Origin: Hymenopellis radicata
Lineage: Eukaryota > Basidiomycota > Agaricomycetes > Agaricales > Physalacriaceae
Assembly: GCA_015501595.1 (NCBI GenBank)
Contig: JADNRX010000035.1
Location: 1 to 64,000, forward strand
DNA: 64,000 bases
Direction of reading: 5' to 3'
Program-made: the position numbers and the translations under genes
Notes under the pieces: generated by a model
Databases searched by the model: none
The model's input: only the letters and a program-made list of their open reading frames with translations
Told to the model about the DNA's origin: nothing
In this document: positions 12,001-21,405 of the stretch, piece after piece
Layout: each line of letters starts with the position of its first letter
How positions within the stretch are numbered: the first letter of the stretch is position 1

Positions 12001-15000
12001 AGGAGTAGGTGGACCACCAGACAGTGGAGTATTTGGTAATATATCTTGGTATTATGGTATCAATGAAGAACAAGGGCGTAAAACTATCCATATGCACACT
12101 ATAATTTGGAATTTAGGTGCATTATCACCAAAAGAAATAAAAAATAGGCTAATCAATGACGACTCTGAATTTAGAAGACGGCTCATTGATTATTTAGAGT
12201 CTGTTCACCAAGGACATTGTATGAGTGGCTCCTTAGATGAAAATAAAGAAAAAGCCACCAAGTTAAAAGAACAACCAGAGTTTGTCCACCCATTAATACG
12301 TATGCCTGTTGCACCTCCAAAAGAATGTGATGATCATTTTGATTCTACTTTAGAAGACGATATGTGTGAATACTGTACAAGAGTCAATAAATGGTTGGAA
12401 GAATTTTATAAAATAGTAAATTTCATTTTAGCAAAAACAAATGCGCATAAATGTTGGACTTCATATGACAAAATGGGTAAGAAAAAAAAGGCAGGAGAAG
12501 GTAAAGGTTGTTTAGATAATAAATATCATAAATGTAAAGCACGGTTTCCAAAAGAACTATTTGAGTTTACAGAAATAACTGAAGATGGATATATTAATCT
12601 AAAACATTTAGAAGAATGGTTAAACAAAATATCACCTGTATTAACATATCTAATGAATTGTAATACAGATGTTACATGTTTAAAGATAGGTACAGCTATA
12701 AAAGCAACATTGATCTATGTATCTGAATATGTTGTTAAACCTATTCTAAAGACTTATGTTATTTTTGAGGTTATAAAATCAATATTCACTAATAATACTG
12801 AAATTATTAATAGTACTGCTCCTCGCATAGAAAAGGGACGCAAAATTCTAACAAAAATAGTTAATAACTTAAGTGCAAAAATGGAAATAGGCAGTCCATT
12901 TATAATGTCTTATTTATTAGGATTTCCTGACCACTATACAAATGCACGATTCCGAAATTTCTATTGGCGATCTTTTGTCACACAAGCACGCATGGATTTC
13001 AAAGATGAAAATAATAATGAACATACTGTACGTGTTATGCTTAAAAAATATAAAGGTCGCATTGTCTCAAGATCCTTAGTGGATGATTATATTTGGCGTC
13101 CACTAGAGTTAGAGCATATGAGTTTATATGACTGGGTGCGAAGATGCTCCATATACAAAATTGGAAAGAAAACAAAAAGAGATAACAATGCAGAAGAGGA
13201 AGCCAACTCAGATGATGATATAATCTTAAGTGAAACAGACTCTAATATTGATGATGAAAGTGATGATGATAATCAACCATTGCATGAGGAACCAAAACTA
13301 AGTAATGAATCAGTAAAGAATGAGTATAAAACTCAAAGTTCATTTTATACACAACAAAGTATGCCTAATTCTAGCGTAGATAATGAGGATATAGAAATGA
13401 AAGATGACAGTTTACGAAAGGAATATAATCAAGCTAGAAACTATAGATTGCATTCAAATCATGAGCTTGTAGATACTCATGAGATGCATTGTGTTGCAGA
13501 AGATAAAGCTTTAATCCCCAATTTTCTTGGAGGCTTACTTCCTCGTCATGATAAAGGAGACGCTGAATATTATGCTTGTACTATGCTTGTTCTATTTAAA
13601 AACTGGAGATGTGGATTAGATCTCAAGCTGGAGAAGGAATTATGGACTGATGTCTTTAAGCAGCATGAATTCACCAAAAGACAAAGGCAGATTATGAATA
13701 ATTTTAACTTGCGTTACGAATGCATGGATGCACGAGATGATTTTAGAGAACAACTGCGAAAGAATAATGTGGTAGATGCTGAATGGCAAGAAATGGAAGA
13801 GTATTCACAACATATTGATTATATTGAGGCCTTACAACAAAAAGGAGATGAGCATATTAATGTAGATGACTTTATTGAGGCTGATTTAAAAAGTCTTGGA
13901 GTAGGCATCAAGCATATTAGACGAAAGAAAGAAGCTCAATATATTCAAATGATTGCAGAACTCTCACAATGGACGGAACCTATTCACAATCAAATACTTA
14001 ATAATATTAACTTTAATCCTCAAAAAATCGCCTGTATGAGTGCTACAGGCTTATCTTGGCAACAAGTTGTAAAAGAAGCTAAACATACAATATTACAACA
14101 GCAGAAAAATCAGTTATTACCAAATGAAAAAACTTCAGGCCAAAATGCTTTTGGAAATCATGTTGAAACAAACCCACTTGTAGATATAACCTATAAATCA
14201 CATATTGAAGAACAACACGATGAAACTCAAAAAATTAAACAGCATCAACTTCAAATTCTTATAGAATTTGAATTGAATGAAGATCAAAAAAGAGCATTTA
14301 ATATTATTGTACGACATGATATGAATCTATTTTCATCACAGTTATTAATGTATATTGGAGGAATGGGTGGAAGTGGAAAATCTCGAGTATTAGAGGCATT
14401 AGAGAAATATTTTGTTGACCGTAATGAAAGATATAAATTAGTAATAGTAGCACCTACAGGTTCCTCTGCTAATAATATTGGAGGATCAACATATCATTCA
14501 GTATTAAAATTTAATACAAAATATTTCTCAGACCATCCTTCAGTAGAAAAACTTTCACAAATTAAATCACATTTTATTGGCGTTAAATATGTCTTTATTG
14601 ATGAAGTATCAATGGTCGGTTGTAGTTCAACATATAAGATTAGTGTACGTCTCGCACTGGCATTAGGTGAAAATAATATGCCATTTGGAGGTCTTAACGT
14701 TATAACAGCAGGTGATTTTGGACAACTTTCACCAGTTATGGATAAAGCCTTATATAGCACTTATGTTGGAAAGGAAGGCAATACAGAAACAAAACAGGAA
14801 CAAGCTATTGGAAAAGCTCTATGGCATCAATTTACAACTGTTGTAATTTTAAGAGATAATAAACGAGTTGACATTACAGAAGAGGCCGATAATCAATTTC
14901 TAAAAATGTTGATTAACTTACGTCACAAATCATGTGATCAAGATGATATTGACTTCATTAAGACATTATGTCATAATGGACTTCCAGATAAGCATTCAAT

Positions 15001-15553
15001 ATCTGATTTAAAGTTTAGAGATATACCTATTATAACTCATCTCAATGATCATCGTGATGAATTTAATAGATTAGGTGCTATTAGATTCGCACAAGAAACT
15101 AAACAAGAACTTCAAGATTTTTATTCAGATGATTATATTTCATATCAAGAAGATGATAATAAAGAACTAAAAAAGAAGAATACTGCACGTAAAACAAATG
15201 AACTTAGCCCAATTCTTCAAAAGATTATATGGAGTTTACCTGCAAATGCTACAGATCGTGTTCCGGGTAAATTAAGTTTATGTGTTGGCATGCCAGTCAT
15301 CATTCGAATTAATACAGCAACAGAATTAAATATAACTAAAGGTCAAGAAGGAAGAGTTTACTCTTGGCATGAACAAAGAGGACACAATGATCAACGAATG
15401 TTAAAGACTGTTTTTGTCAAATTAGAAAATACTAAAAACATACCAAATATTCCAGGCTTACCTGTAGGTGTTGTTCCCGTACCTATAGAGCCAGCAGAAG
15501 TTATAAATGTACATTTGCCAAACGATGGAGTTATAAAAATACGTAGATTTTAG
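9035..15553 (+). CDS. Helitron Rep/helicase protein, main part
   Basis: This 2172-codon frame has an N-terminal 13-residue repeat array (about residues 100-240) and then a lysine/asparagine-rich region. The HUH nuclease core has HMH at about residues 1019-1021, and the two-tyrosine motif YVSEYVVK lies at about 1228-1235. Both are hallmarks of Helitron rolling-circle initiators, which nick one strand and covalently hold the 5' end. The helicase follows: Walker A GGMGGSGKS at about 1775 and Walker B FIDEVSM at about 1854-1860, typical of Pif1-like motors. The frame ends at a TAG inside the region that should lead to helicase motif VI. ATG 9035 is the first start; ATG 9113 is an alternative. Confidence 0.9.
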   Translation: MVKFEGPQQVSIFFTSYLHTLLLTIIMSECFPPSKTSDVTSTTELCETLGSGTGRPWSTSPDHSIHPEPLIRDSSIKTLLTMTMSPQVFQDEDLSDIWMPICHAPNEEFPTGTTTYAPNEQFPNGTMSYAPNEQFPNGTVSYAPNEQFPNGTVSYAPNEQFPNGTVSYAPNEQFPNGTVSYAPNEQFPNGTVSYAPNEQFQNGTTSYAPNEQFPNRTTSYALNEQCPNGTTSYAPNTSYAPSLNETPSYNDKKELFNGVYDITLADLELMFDCENHNLSTVQLKQASVTGGAKKRLFISNELLQINDISPNESIEFIDYINSQHNHLKYQNNPTFKCVNIPFPVLLPALTKEWLIIIASLHNIKLPRDATTNQKKIDYMLLHICTISCNLYQSVIQYTITDKNNRHKTDKIIQQKKTRQERKQYIETQRQSTHNKQGQLLHYKYICSQESSTIYPPESITARQSRSTIRNACNLMAIAEIEEIGCAVCGQLALTKNMSPLKSIKNLLTVLHSNRNTRQSRSSLNEKIQEIDGPVLAQNCDSVCNLCRSKLRLGEIPSLALANNLWIGEVPDVLSRLNFIEQILVSRVRHNTNFIKVNAGYRKMIAHCISWENPTAKMFNILPPSLEDLGELLVIFYIGPYRPTLKEFAKLPLLVRHFEVMQALIWLIPNHPDFHGVTFSPENLQTYSETSPPVEIIFSEMESSSSTTINPSQHENPDNDINIDENETCPFVMHALIGQNYDELSFEQKKMAAYKWFNDNNGVLAVGHTKEPTAIRNPRIYGMMFPWLFPYGIGLPGSCHLSFDKHIKWLLMYHDKRFQRDNNFHFAVFSHRQLKQSSNQGYLVTDRPKFDDISNRILNIKIDVMTYISEGLKKNGFFNPKSEDEKECYQLLRDIDLVAGKVDGSLSSKKFYRNELYSLMLSEGAPSWYVTLTPSDFTHPICLYWATENEKFDININLKGQNRQTKIIENPAAAARFFNFMIETFITHILGVGGPPDSGVFGNISWYYGINEEQGRKTIHMHTIIWNLGALSPKEIKNRLINDDSEFRRRLIDYLESVHQGHCMSGSLDENKEKATKLKEQPEFVHPLIRMPVAPPKECDDHFDSTLEDDMCEYCTRVNKWLEEFYKIVNFILAKTNAHKCWTSYDKMGKKKKAGEGKGCLDNKYHKCKARFPKELFEFTEITEDGYINLKHLEEWLNKISPVLTYLMNCNTDVTCLKIGTAIKATLIYVSEYVVKPILKTYVIFEVIKSIFTNNTEIINSTAPRIEKGRKILTKIVNNLSAKMEIGSPFIMSYLLGFPDHYTNARFRNFYWRSFVTQARMDFKDENNNEHTVRVMLKKYKGRIVSRSLVDDYIWRPLELEHMSLYDWVRRCSIYKIGKKTKRDNNAEEEANSDDDIILSETDSNIDDESDDDNQPLHEEPKLSNESVKNEYKTQSSFYTQQSMPNSSVDNEDIEMKDDSLRKEYNQARNYRLHSNHELVDTHEMHCVAEDKALIPNFLGGLLPRHDKGDAEYYACTMLVLFKNWRCGLDLKLEKELWTDVFKQHEFTKRQRQIMNNFNLRYECMDARDDFREQLRKNNVVDAEWQEMEEYSQHIDYIEALQQKGDEHINVDDFIEADLKSLGVGIKHIRRKKEAQYIQMIAELSQWTEPIHNQILNNINFNPQKIACMSATGLSWQQVVKEAKHTILQQQKNQLLPNEKTSGQNAFGNHVETNPLVDITYKSHIEEQHDETQKIKQHQLQILIEFELNEDQKRAFNIIVRHDMNLFSSQLLMYIGGMGGSGKSRVLEALEKYFVDRNERYKLVIVAPTGSSANNIGGSTYHSVLKFNTKYFSDHPSVEKLSQIKSHFIGVKYVFIDEVSMVGCSSTYKISVRLALALGENNMPFGGLNVITAGDFGQLSPVMDKALYSTYVGKEGNTETKQEQAIGKALWHQFTTVVILRDNKRVDITEEADNQFLKMLINLRHKSCDQDDIDFIKTLCHNGLPDKHSISDLKFRDIPIITHLNDHRDEFNRLGAIRFAQETKQELQDFYSDDYISYQEDDNKELKKKNTARKTNELSPILQKIIWSLPANATDRVPGKLSLCVGMPVIIRINTATELNITKGQEGRVYSWHEQRGHNDQRMLKTVFVKLENTKNIPNIPGLPVGVVPVPIEPAEVINVHLPNDGVIKIRRF
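9343..9760 (+). repeat. 39-bp coding minisatellite in the Helitron N-terminus
   Basis: About ten head-to-tail copies of a 39-bp unit encode YAPNEQFPNGTVS-like 13-mers. The central five are identical at protein level; the outer ones diverge (FPTGTTT, FQNGTTS, CPNGTTS) and the array ends in shortened units. All copies preserve the reading frame. Base composition here is like the host and not like the AT-rich Helitron body that begins right after it. The function is unknown; each unit carries an NGT sequon-like tripeptide. Confidence 0.9.
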
Positions 15554-16960
15554 GCCTTAATTGATTTAAACTTTGCCATTTCAGATTACACATCACAAGG
15601 AAAAACTAGAAAATACAATACTGCTCATCTTTTAAAAATGTTTGATCATTTAGGAATTTACACAGCTTTATCTCGAGGTAAAACTGCGAAAGGAACTGTT
15701 ATATTAGATGATTTTGATAGCTCTAAAATTACAGGTGGCTTAAGCCTAGATATGTTACACGAATTTCAAGAGCTTGAAATAATGAATTTAATCACGAAAC
15801 AGATATATGATGGTACAATTTCAGGACCTATTAACTTGGAAACACGTTATACAATGATCGAAAGCTATCGTTCATTAGTAGGTGAAATTTTAGCACCTGA
15901 TTATTTACATCCCTCTATAAAGTGGAAAGGAGGCTATAAAATTCCAATAGTAACAGATGTTGCCTCATGGAGAATATTACCTAAACGTGGATCTAAAAGA
16001 AAAGAAAACGACATTGATCATAATAATAAAGATGAACAAAACAAGTCAAAAAAACAAAAACAACATTCAAAACTTATAATTAAAGACCCTATTCGGAAAG
16101 TAAAAAGTCAAGCAAAAATCAGACAATCTAAAAAAGAGTATCAACAAGATGAAAATAATGAAATATCTATAATAGGACCAAAATGGTCTAGAAATAGCTG
16201 TGCTTTTGATGTAGTTATATTTATTATAAGCAATATGACCTTGGAAAATATAGCATACTTTAAACCAGTATGGCAAAAAATATCACCTAATAAATTAACA
16301 GTAATCACTGACATAATTAATGCTAATACAACAATACATGATTTAGATATCGCACGTGAACAACTAAGAGCCATCTATGCTAGGCTAATTTCTAGCATTG
16401 CTGAAAGATGGGAAGTTGGACGACCAGCATCTGTAGATAAATTAGTTTCTATGATTTTATATACTTTAAATCCCTATACCATGAGACAAGGCTGTACTTT
16501 CTGTGGAAATTATAGAATCGTAGATCAAGAAGCAGGTTGGATATTGCTTCCACCAGGAATAGACAACTTAGCTGAATGGATATCAAATGATATTCCTACA
16601 CCATTAGGTAATAGATGTAGACTATGTGAATCTATACGTGTATTTACTTGTCAATTTAATGGAGATGTATCACTTTTTTTTATTGATACAACTTTAAATA
16701 AAAATATAAAGATTACGAGAGAATTGCTGACCTCAAATAACTTAAAATATATTTTAAAAGGAATGATTTATTTTATTGATGGTGGAATCGGACATTTCGT
16801 AGCTAGATTCATTGATAATAATAATTATATCTGGGCTTATGATGGCATAATAAGTGGAAATGCTCGAAATGATGGAGAATGGAATGAGCAAAGAAATGAC
16901 ATGAATGTCTTACAAGGAGGCTCACTATTTTATGCTATATACATTTTACAAAACAATTAA
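15554..16960 (+). CDS. Helitron protein, C-terminal part with ubiquitin-protease-like domain
   Basis: The frame continues without shift after the TAG. The first methionine is at 15638, but the conserved helicase segment AISDYTSQGKT lies before it, so this is the C-terminal part of one protein. After a basic linker (KRGSKRKENDIDHNNK region) comes a domain with a cysteine box NSCAFD (Cys codon 16199-16201), a two-pair zinc ribbon (CTFC and CRLC) and a late histidine box GIGHF followed by WAYDG. This order, with the zinc ribbon between the Cys and His boxes, matches the USP (peptidase C19) fold. Activity is an inference from the motifs. It ends at TAA 16960. Confidence 0.75.
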   Translation, partial: ALIDLNFAISDYTSQGKTRKYNTAHLLKMFDHLGIYTALSRGKTAKGTVILDDFDSSKITGGLSLDMLHEFQELEIMNLITKQIYDGTISGPINLETRYTMIESYRSLVGEILAPDYLHPSIKWKGGYKIPIVTDVASWRILPKRGSKRKENDIDHNNKDEQNKSKKQKQHSKLIIKDPIRKVKSQAKIRQSKKEYQQDENNEISIIGPKWSRNSCAFDVVIFIISNMTLENIAYFKPVWQKISPNKLTVITDIINANTTIHDLDIAREQLRAIYARLISSIAERWEVGRPASVDKLVSMILYTLNPYTMRQGCTFCGNYRIVDQEAGWILLPPGIDNLAEWISNDIPTPLGNRCRLCESIRVFTCQFNGDVSLFFIDTTLNKNIKITRELLTSNNLKYILKGMIYFIDGGIGHFVARFIDNNNYIWAYDGIISGNARNDGEWNEQRNDMNVLQGGSLFYAIYILQNN

Positions 16961-17436
16961 CTTAGTACTTTTTAGCTCATGTAGGCCACTTTACCATAAA
17001 TTTATTGAGGCCCAGACGTATTCGGACGACTACGGTCCGAAACCCGAATGGTCATTCGAACGATGGGTCATCATTGTGATGCAAATGTGACCAGTGACCT
17101 TTCCGGCTTGGCCAAAAACTATCATGGCGAATGGAAGGGCTGAGTCATACACAAACCTCACCATATTTATCCCCCTGAAGATCAAAACGCAATAGATTGC
17201 AAACATCCTGTTTGCGATTGAAGTCATAATATCCAAGTTCAATCAATGGAGCGCGGTCTTTCCCGAAATCGTTACCTCCTTGTAAGCTGTTTCAAATTCA
17301 TCCATATCAGTTTGAAACTAATGTCCTCTTCCATCACAGATAACACGACTTGTCCTGCTGTGGCATTGCCGCTACTTTGCTCCCAATCCCGTGTCATCCG
17401 CGCTCGGATGTCCAGGGGTTAGGGTTTATCCATCAT
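16961..17436. other. Helitron 3' flank without a gene
   Basis: Base composition returns to the local average. There is a perfect hairpin TTCGGAC-loop-GTCCGAA at 17021-17041, followed at once by ACCCGAATGGTCATTCG, itself containing the palindrome CGAATG-GT-CATTCG (17046-17059). No gene is supported. Confidence 0.5.
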
Positions 17437-17512
17437 GACAAAGCTCATGTCTCTCGCGTAATATTCGAGGATGGAGCATACGATGGGTTTCACGCAAATT
17501 CTATCGTTCGTA
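17437..17512 (+). pseudogene. Relic of a chromodomain-gene exon
   Basis: The sequence reads HVSRVIFEDGAYD and then aligns, after a small deletion, with TCACG...TTCTATCGTT of exon 3 of the intact gene at 18491-19172 (ITRVVFENGGYD). Only about 75 bp of homology remain, with no open gene around it. It is a third, decayed copy of that small family. Confidence 0.65.
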
Positions 17513-18490
17513 GTCCTTCTTGCACCCTTCTATTCTAACAGACTTTCAAAGGAATTCCTCGCTTAAAATTGCCCCCATGATGAAGGGGTGTGGAAACCGT
17601 ACAGCGACGAGAAGGACCACCGCCCCTGTACCACAACGTTGATATCTGACACTCCATGATCGACTCTACGATCATAATCAAAAAAAAAAACTTCTAGCAC
17701 AGGAGACCGTCAACCAACCAAGCCATATAAAGTCATGGTACACTTTCTGTCACCAGCAGCCTTGCACACGCCCCGATTCACTTTCCTGTATGTGTTAACA
17801 CCATCGATTACGAAGTGTATACTGACAACCTGAGTAGTGCCTCACAATGAACCACGGAACATTACACGTCCATTCCAGCATCTGCTTAGATGAAAATATC
17901 TCACAACGATACTCGTTGGTTCCCGTTGCGCCTAATCCCTGGTTTCGATGCAGCCATTCGCCAACATATATCCTTCCCTTGTCCACGAATCAAGTTATAT
18001 TCTATGTTACGCAATATGTCACAAAGTAAGTCCCTTTGCCCTTGGATGACTACTTCTGACATGGATTCCAGAGAGGAAGAACGGGCGAAAAAATCTATAC
18101 TTGACGTCAAATGACAAGAGGTTGATGCAAAACAGCCTTGGTATCCCTGGTCAAAAAGCGGTGCGACTGTTTGGCGGTTTAGCGGGTCCGTGGAAGAAGG
18201 ACAAGGCTGACAAGCAAGGCAAGGTGCCTGTCATTGAACAACCCGCGATAGACATACGGACGATACAGACTGGACAGTGCATTCATTCTCTGTCTCCTTT
18301 GATACGTATACATAAATACTCTATATTGGGATTTAATGACGATACGTTAACTCATTGATCACTTCGCTTACAGCCTCCTTGATCTACGATCAGCTTTTAG
18401 ATTTCGAAGAAGTGACTACGCTCGGAAGAAGCCGAACGTGATTTAAATACCATGTGTTGAACGTTGCCAGGCGATCCAGAGCTCCCACAA
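17513..18490. other. Intergenic stretch upstream of the chromodomain gene
   Basis: No supported gene. It contains an A10 run near 17682 and short open frames of random appearance. The final 130 bp (AT-rich, TTTAAATACC near 18443) is a reasonable promoter region for the gene at 18491. Confidence 0.4.
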
Positions 18491-19172
18491 ATGGCGACGG
18501 ACACAGACAAATCCCGCAGGACTAGACGAAATGTTTGGGAAGTTGGTATGTCTCTGGAAATCGCTCACAAACCTAAGCTTGGGTTGACCATCATGACAGA
18601 AGCGTTGGTTGGCATACGGTCAGATAATGAAGGGTTCAAAATTCGTGTGGAATGGGCCGATTTCGATGAAAAAAGGAGAACGTACGTGCAGGTTTCCCGA
18701 AGAATGAATAGGCTATTGATGGGTGAACAGATGGGAGCCATTGAAACATCTATGTTTCCCCGACAACAAAGATGTCAACGACGCCATGCTCGACAGGATG
18801 TGGGCACATTTAACAGAACGCCACAAGATCACCCGCGTGGTATTCGAGAACGGAGGGTACGACGTCCCCATGCTATGGGTCTCACGAAGATTCTATCGTT
18901 GGTGTTGTCTTGGTTGCATGAATCATCAAACTCACGACTGGCAGGTGATGAATGTCACTTCTTCCGAACGGTTTTCCGCAATGAGATTCGTGAAGTCGGT
19001 TTCTCTCACATGGTTTCATATACTGAACTAACCGTCTCCCAAGGACATGGGGCCCCAAACGGATGATAACGAAGACATTGAGGATGCGGAGCAGAAGAAA
19101 GATCAGGCTTATCCACAACGATATGCTGCGTGGCGCGCCATAAACAGCAATTCTCCGCTGTCGGATGCGTAG
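18491..19172 (+). CDS. Small chromodomain-like protein A
   Basis: Five exons (18491-18545, 18600-18681, 18731-18897, 18945-18994, 19044-19172) give 160 residues. After the first splice the protein reads RNVWEVEALVGIRSDNEGF and IRVEWADFDEKRRTWEPLKH, where VEWADFDEKRRTWEPLKHL has the chromodomain strand-turn-TWEPxxxL pattern. Splicing is what creates TWEP. Exon lengths 82, 167 and 50 nt are identical in the paralogue at 27163-27862, which strongly supports the model. The middle is an LTERHK...VFENGGYDVP block and the C-terminus is DDNED...YPQRYAAWRAINSNS. One acceptor is AAG rather than CAG. A role in chromatin or in integrase-like targeting is possible but only inferred. Confidence 0.8.
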
Positions 19173-19376
19173 GAGAAAGATTTCGACCAGAGAACCACGT
19201 GTAACAAAGTAATTTGTACCTTCGTACTGTACAGTACAATATGTACGCTTAGCCACAGGCGGGAATCACAAGACGATCAAAGCTGACACGTCCAACAAGC
19301 GGAAAGTGAGGGTCAAGGCAGACCTTATCGCGACCTTGATGTCGCAAAGCAGTGTTCGAAGGGTCTATACAACATC

Positions 19377-19800
19377 ATGACGCTGACCCTCCTCTCACTC
19401 CCGGTGCTCACTCTTGCCTCTGTTTCTCTCCATGAAAGAAGTTGTCGCAATAGTAAGTCATTCCCGTTATATTCCACTTTCTCTTTGATTTCTGACTGCA
19501 ATTTCAGCCGATTTTCCCGGGAATTTTGCCTAGCCAGCGAGGCCACACTGGATGCTCTCATCCATGCCGCGTCTGTTCGGGAAGGCTTTGTCGATGGCAC
19601 GTTGATGTCCGCGCCGGCCTGACTTGCAAATTACCACTATACGTCGTTCCAGTTGTATGTGCTGTTAGAATCTGACCAAAATTGCAGTCTTTCTCACGGG
19701 AAATTTTACCTGTCCGGCGAGGCCACATCACGCCGCCACAAGATCAAGTATTCGTGTGCCGCACGGAGCATTTCATTCGAGAACGTATGAAACTCGTCAT
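19377..19800 (+). repeat. Duplicated exon-like segment
   Basis: Two stretches, 19507-19550 and 19688-19731, are similar (CGGGAA-TTTTGCCTAGCCAGCGAGGCCACA against CGGGAAATTTTACCTGTCCGGCGAGGCCACA, written here across the variable bases). Both directly follow a 3' splice-site-like sequence with a CTGAC branch point and an AG. An upstream open frame from ATG 19377 starts with a signal-peptide-like hydrophobic run (LTLLSLPVLTLAS) and has a GTAAGT donor at 19452. I cannot build a consistent spliced protein, so only the duplication is claimed. Confidence 0.4.
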
Positions 19801-21100
19801 CCTAGCCGCCACGCCGAAGTTTCTACCAGCCGTATGTGTCTGCAACGGCATTCAACCAGATCATAGGCCCCAGTTCAGCGGGCCGCGCACGTAGATTGAA
19901 CGCCTGGAATAAGTAAAGTAACGTGGAGAGGGCGGGTTAATACGCTACTTACTACTTGGGATAGGACGGGCCATTTCCACGCGCCTCCATGATGTCAATC
20001 TCGCCTGAAGAGGCAGTCAGCACACAAAAAGAGAGATACAGCAATCAAGAAGGAGATGAAGGACCGATGGAGGTATATGAAAGTCAAACACGAGTGGAAG
20101 CGTCCCAGGTGAGGTTGAGCTTCCACGACACGAAGCCCTCCGATATAATACATTGAAAGGATGCGGTACTCACCACTCATAGGCCAAGATCCGTAAGCGT
20201 TGTCGACTGGTAACAACGAGATCGCGGGCCACATCTATAACAAGGTAAGTTTACCTTGAGATCATATAAAAAGGGAGTTGAAACGCACCCAGTCGCTAGA
20301 CGAAATAGACAGATCTCATTAAAAAGGTTAAGATGACTTGATCGAGACGACATACCCAGTTGGCAGCTTTGCCTTGACCTCGACCTTGCCATATCGTATA
20401 CTCGCTGTCTTCCGTCTGCCTCTGACTCATGCCACGGGAACAAGAAGAGGCGCCAGAAATCTGACGCAGTTCCGGAACATCAAATACAGTAGGAGAATGC
20501 CCACACGAATCTCTGGGGAAACAAGGGTGACGCACGAGGAGAGACCCTCGGTGATAGCAGGCCATTCAAGCGTAACCCGAGCTCTTCAACAGCAGCTCCA
20601 TCCCCTCCGAGTCCTCGGTCGCCTGTATCACAACGCCCAGCTCCACGAACGGACACGCTCGGCCACGGCATAGTAATAACGGTTATCTCCTAGAGATACG
20701 CCGTAACCGACGTATAACAGAGGCCGGTATGACATCGTGGTAGACGCCCTACGTCCGCGCAAATCTGATTGCTCTATTTACTCCTCTGCAGACGTCTCAC
20801 TCCCGCCAGAAGTACTCTCGGCGGCGTCCCGACGCGTCCAAAAGCGTGACCGACTCTTACCTCGTTGATCGTCACGGGTCAGCTTCCTTCCTGCCTCCCA
20901 CCATCATCTCTCCGTGTTGACTTTTCTTGCTCCCAAATACTGCCTTCGACGTCGTCTCTCATGGCTCTGGTAAGTCTTTTCTCCTCTACTTTCGTCGGCG
21001 ACGTTTCTCACAACACTGTTTGCAGGCTCTCGTTGCCCCGACTCTTTAACGTTGACGGCGGGACTACAGCATACACAAACTCTTACGACGAGTGGACGGG
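19801..21100. other. Stretch with no confident gene
   Basis: Overlapping frames occur on both strands (for instance 20177-20671 minus and 20338-20673 plus). None shows consistent splice phases or a recognisable domain. It may hold fragments of a decayed multi-exon gene. Confidence 0.35.
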
Positions 21101-21405
21101 AGTCGACTACTGGGGCTGTAGTCATTGGCCACGGCGTTCAAGACGGGTACGCTCATCAACGCCCGTCCCACATTTTCCTCTCTGACCGTAATACCCAAGC
21201 TTCGGCATTAATGCGCTAGGACGACTACAGCGACTTGACGCTGCTCCTGGGATAGTCGACTACGGGAACTGTGGTCATTGGCTACGGCGTTGACGGGCGC
21301 GCTCATTAACGGACGTCCTCGGTTTTCCTCCCTTTAGTACCCCAGGCTTCGACACTCACGTGCTTAACGAGGACGATCACAACGACTTGACACTGCTCCT
21401 GGGGA
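21101..21405. repeat. Tandem duplication of about 152 bp
   Basis: A unit beginning AGTCGACTAC at 21101 recurs at 21254. Both contain GTAGTCATTGGCCACGGCGTT-like and GACTTGACGCTGCTCCTGGG-like blocks in the same order. The copies have diverged by substitutions and small indels, so this is an old duplication. There is no coding evidence. Confidence 0.75.

Larger units (their letters stand above)
9035..16960 (+). mobile_element. Helitron (rolling-circle transposon), nearly full coding region
   Basis: The segment encodes, in one frame, a Helitron Rep region, a Pif1-type helicase and a C-terminal protease-like domain, interrupted by a single TAG at 15551-15553. From about 9780 to 16980 the DNA is strikingly AT-rich compared with the GC-balanced flanks. 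I could not place the exact ends. No clear 5'-TC end was found. A 7-bp-stem hairpin at 17021-17041 (TTCGGAC/GTCCGAA) lies downstream, but no CTRR follows it at the usual spacing. The element sits just downstream of the F-box array. Confidence 0.85.

Noticed and set aside
15543..15584. A 42-nt intron removing the Helitron TAG
   Set aside because: The donor GTAGAT is weak, the length is below the local minimum, and removal would delete the conserved RR...D part of helicase motif VI.
17021..17059. Helitron 3' terminus
   Set aside because: A hairpin is present, but no CTRR end follows at the usual distance, and the adjoining motif also occurs where no Helitron is seen.
19995..20671. Multi-exon minus-strand gene
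   Set aside because: Three frames are partly open, but I could not join them with consistent donor, acceptor and phase, and no motif is recognisable.
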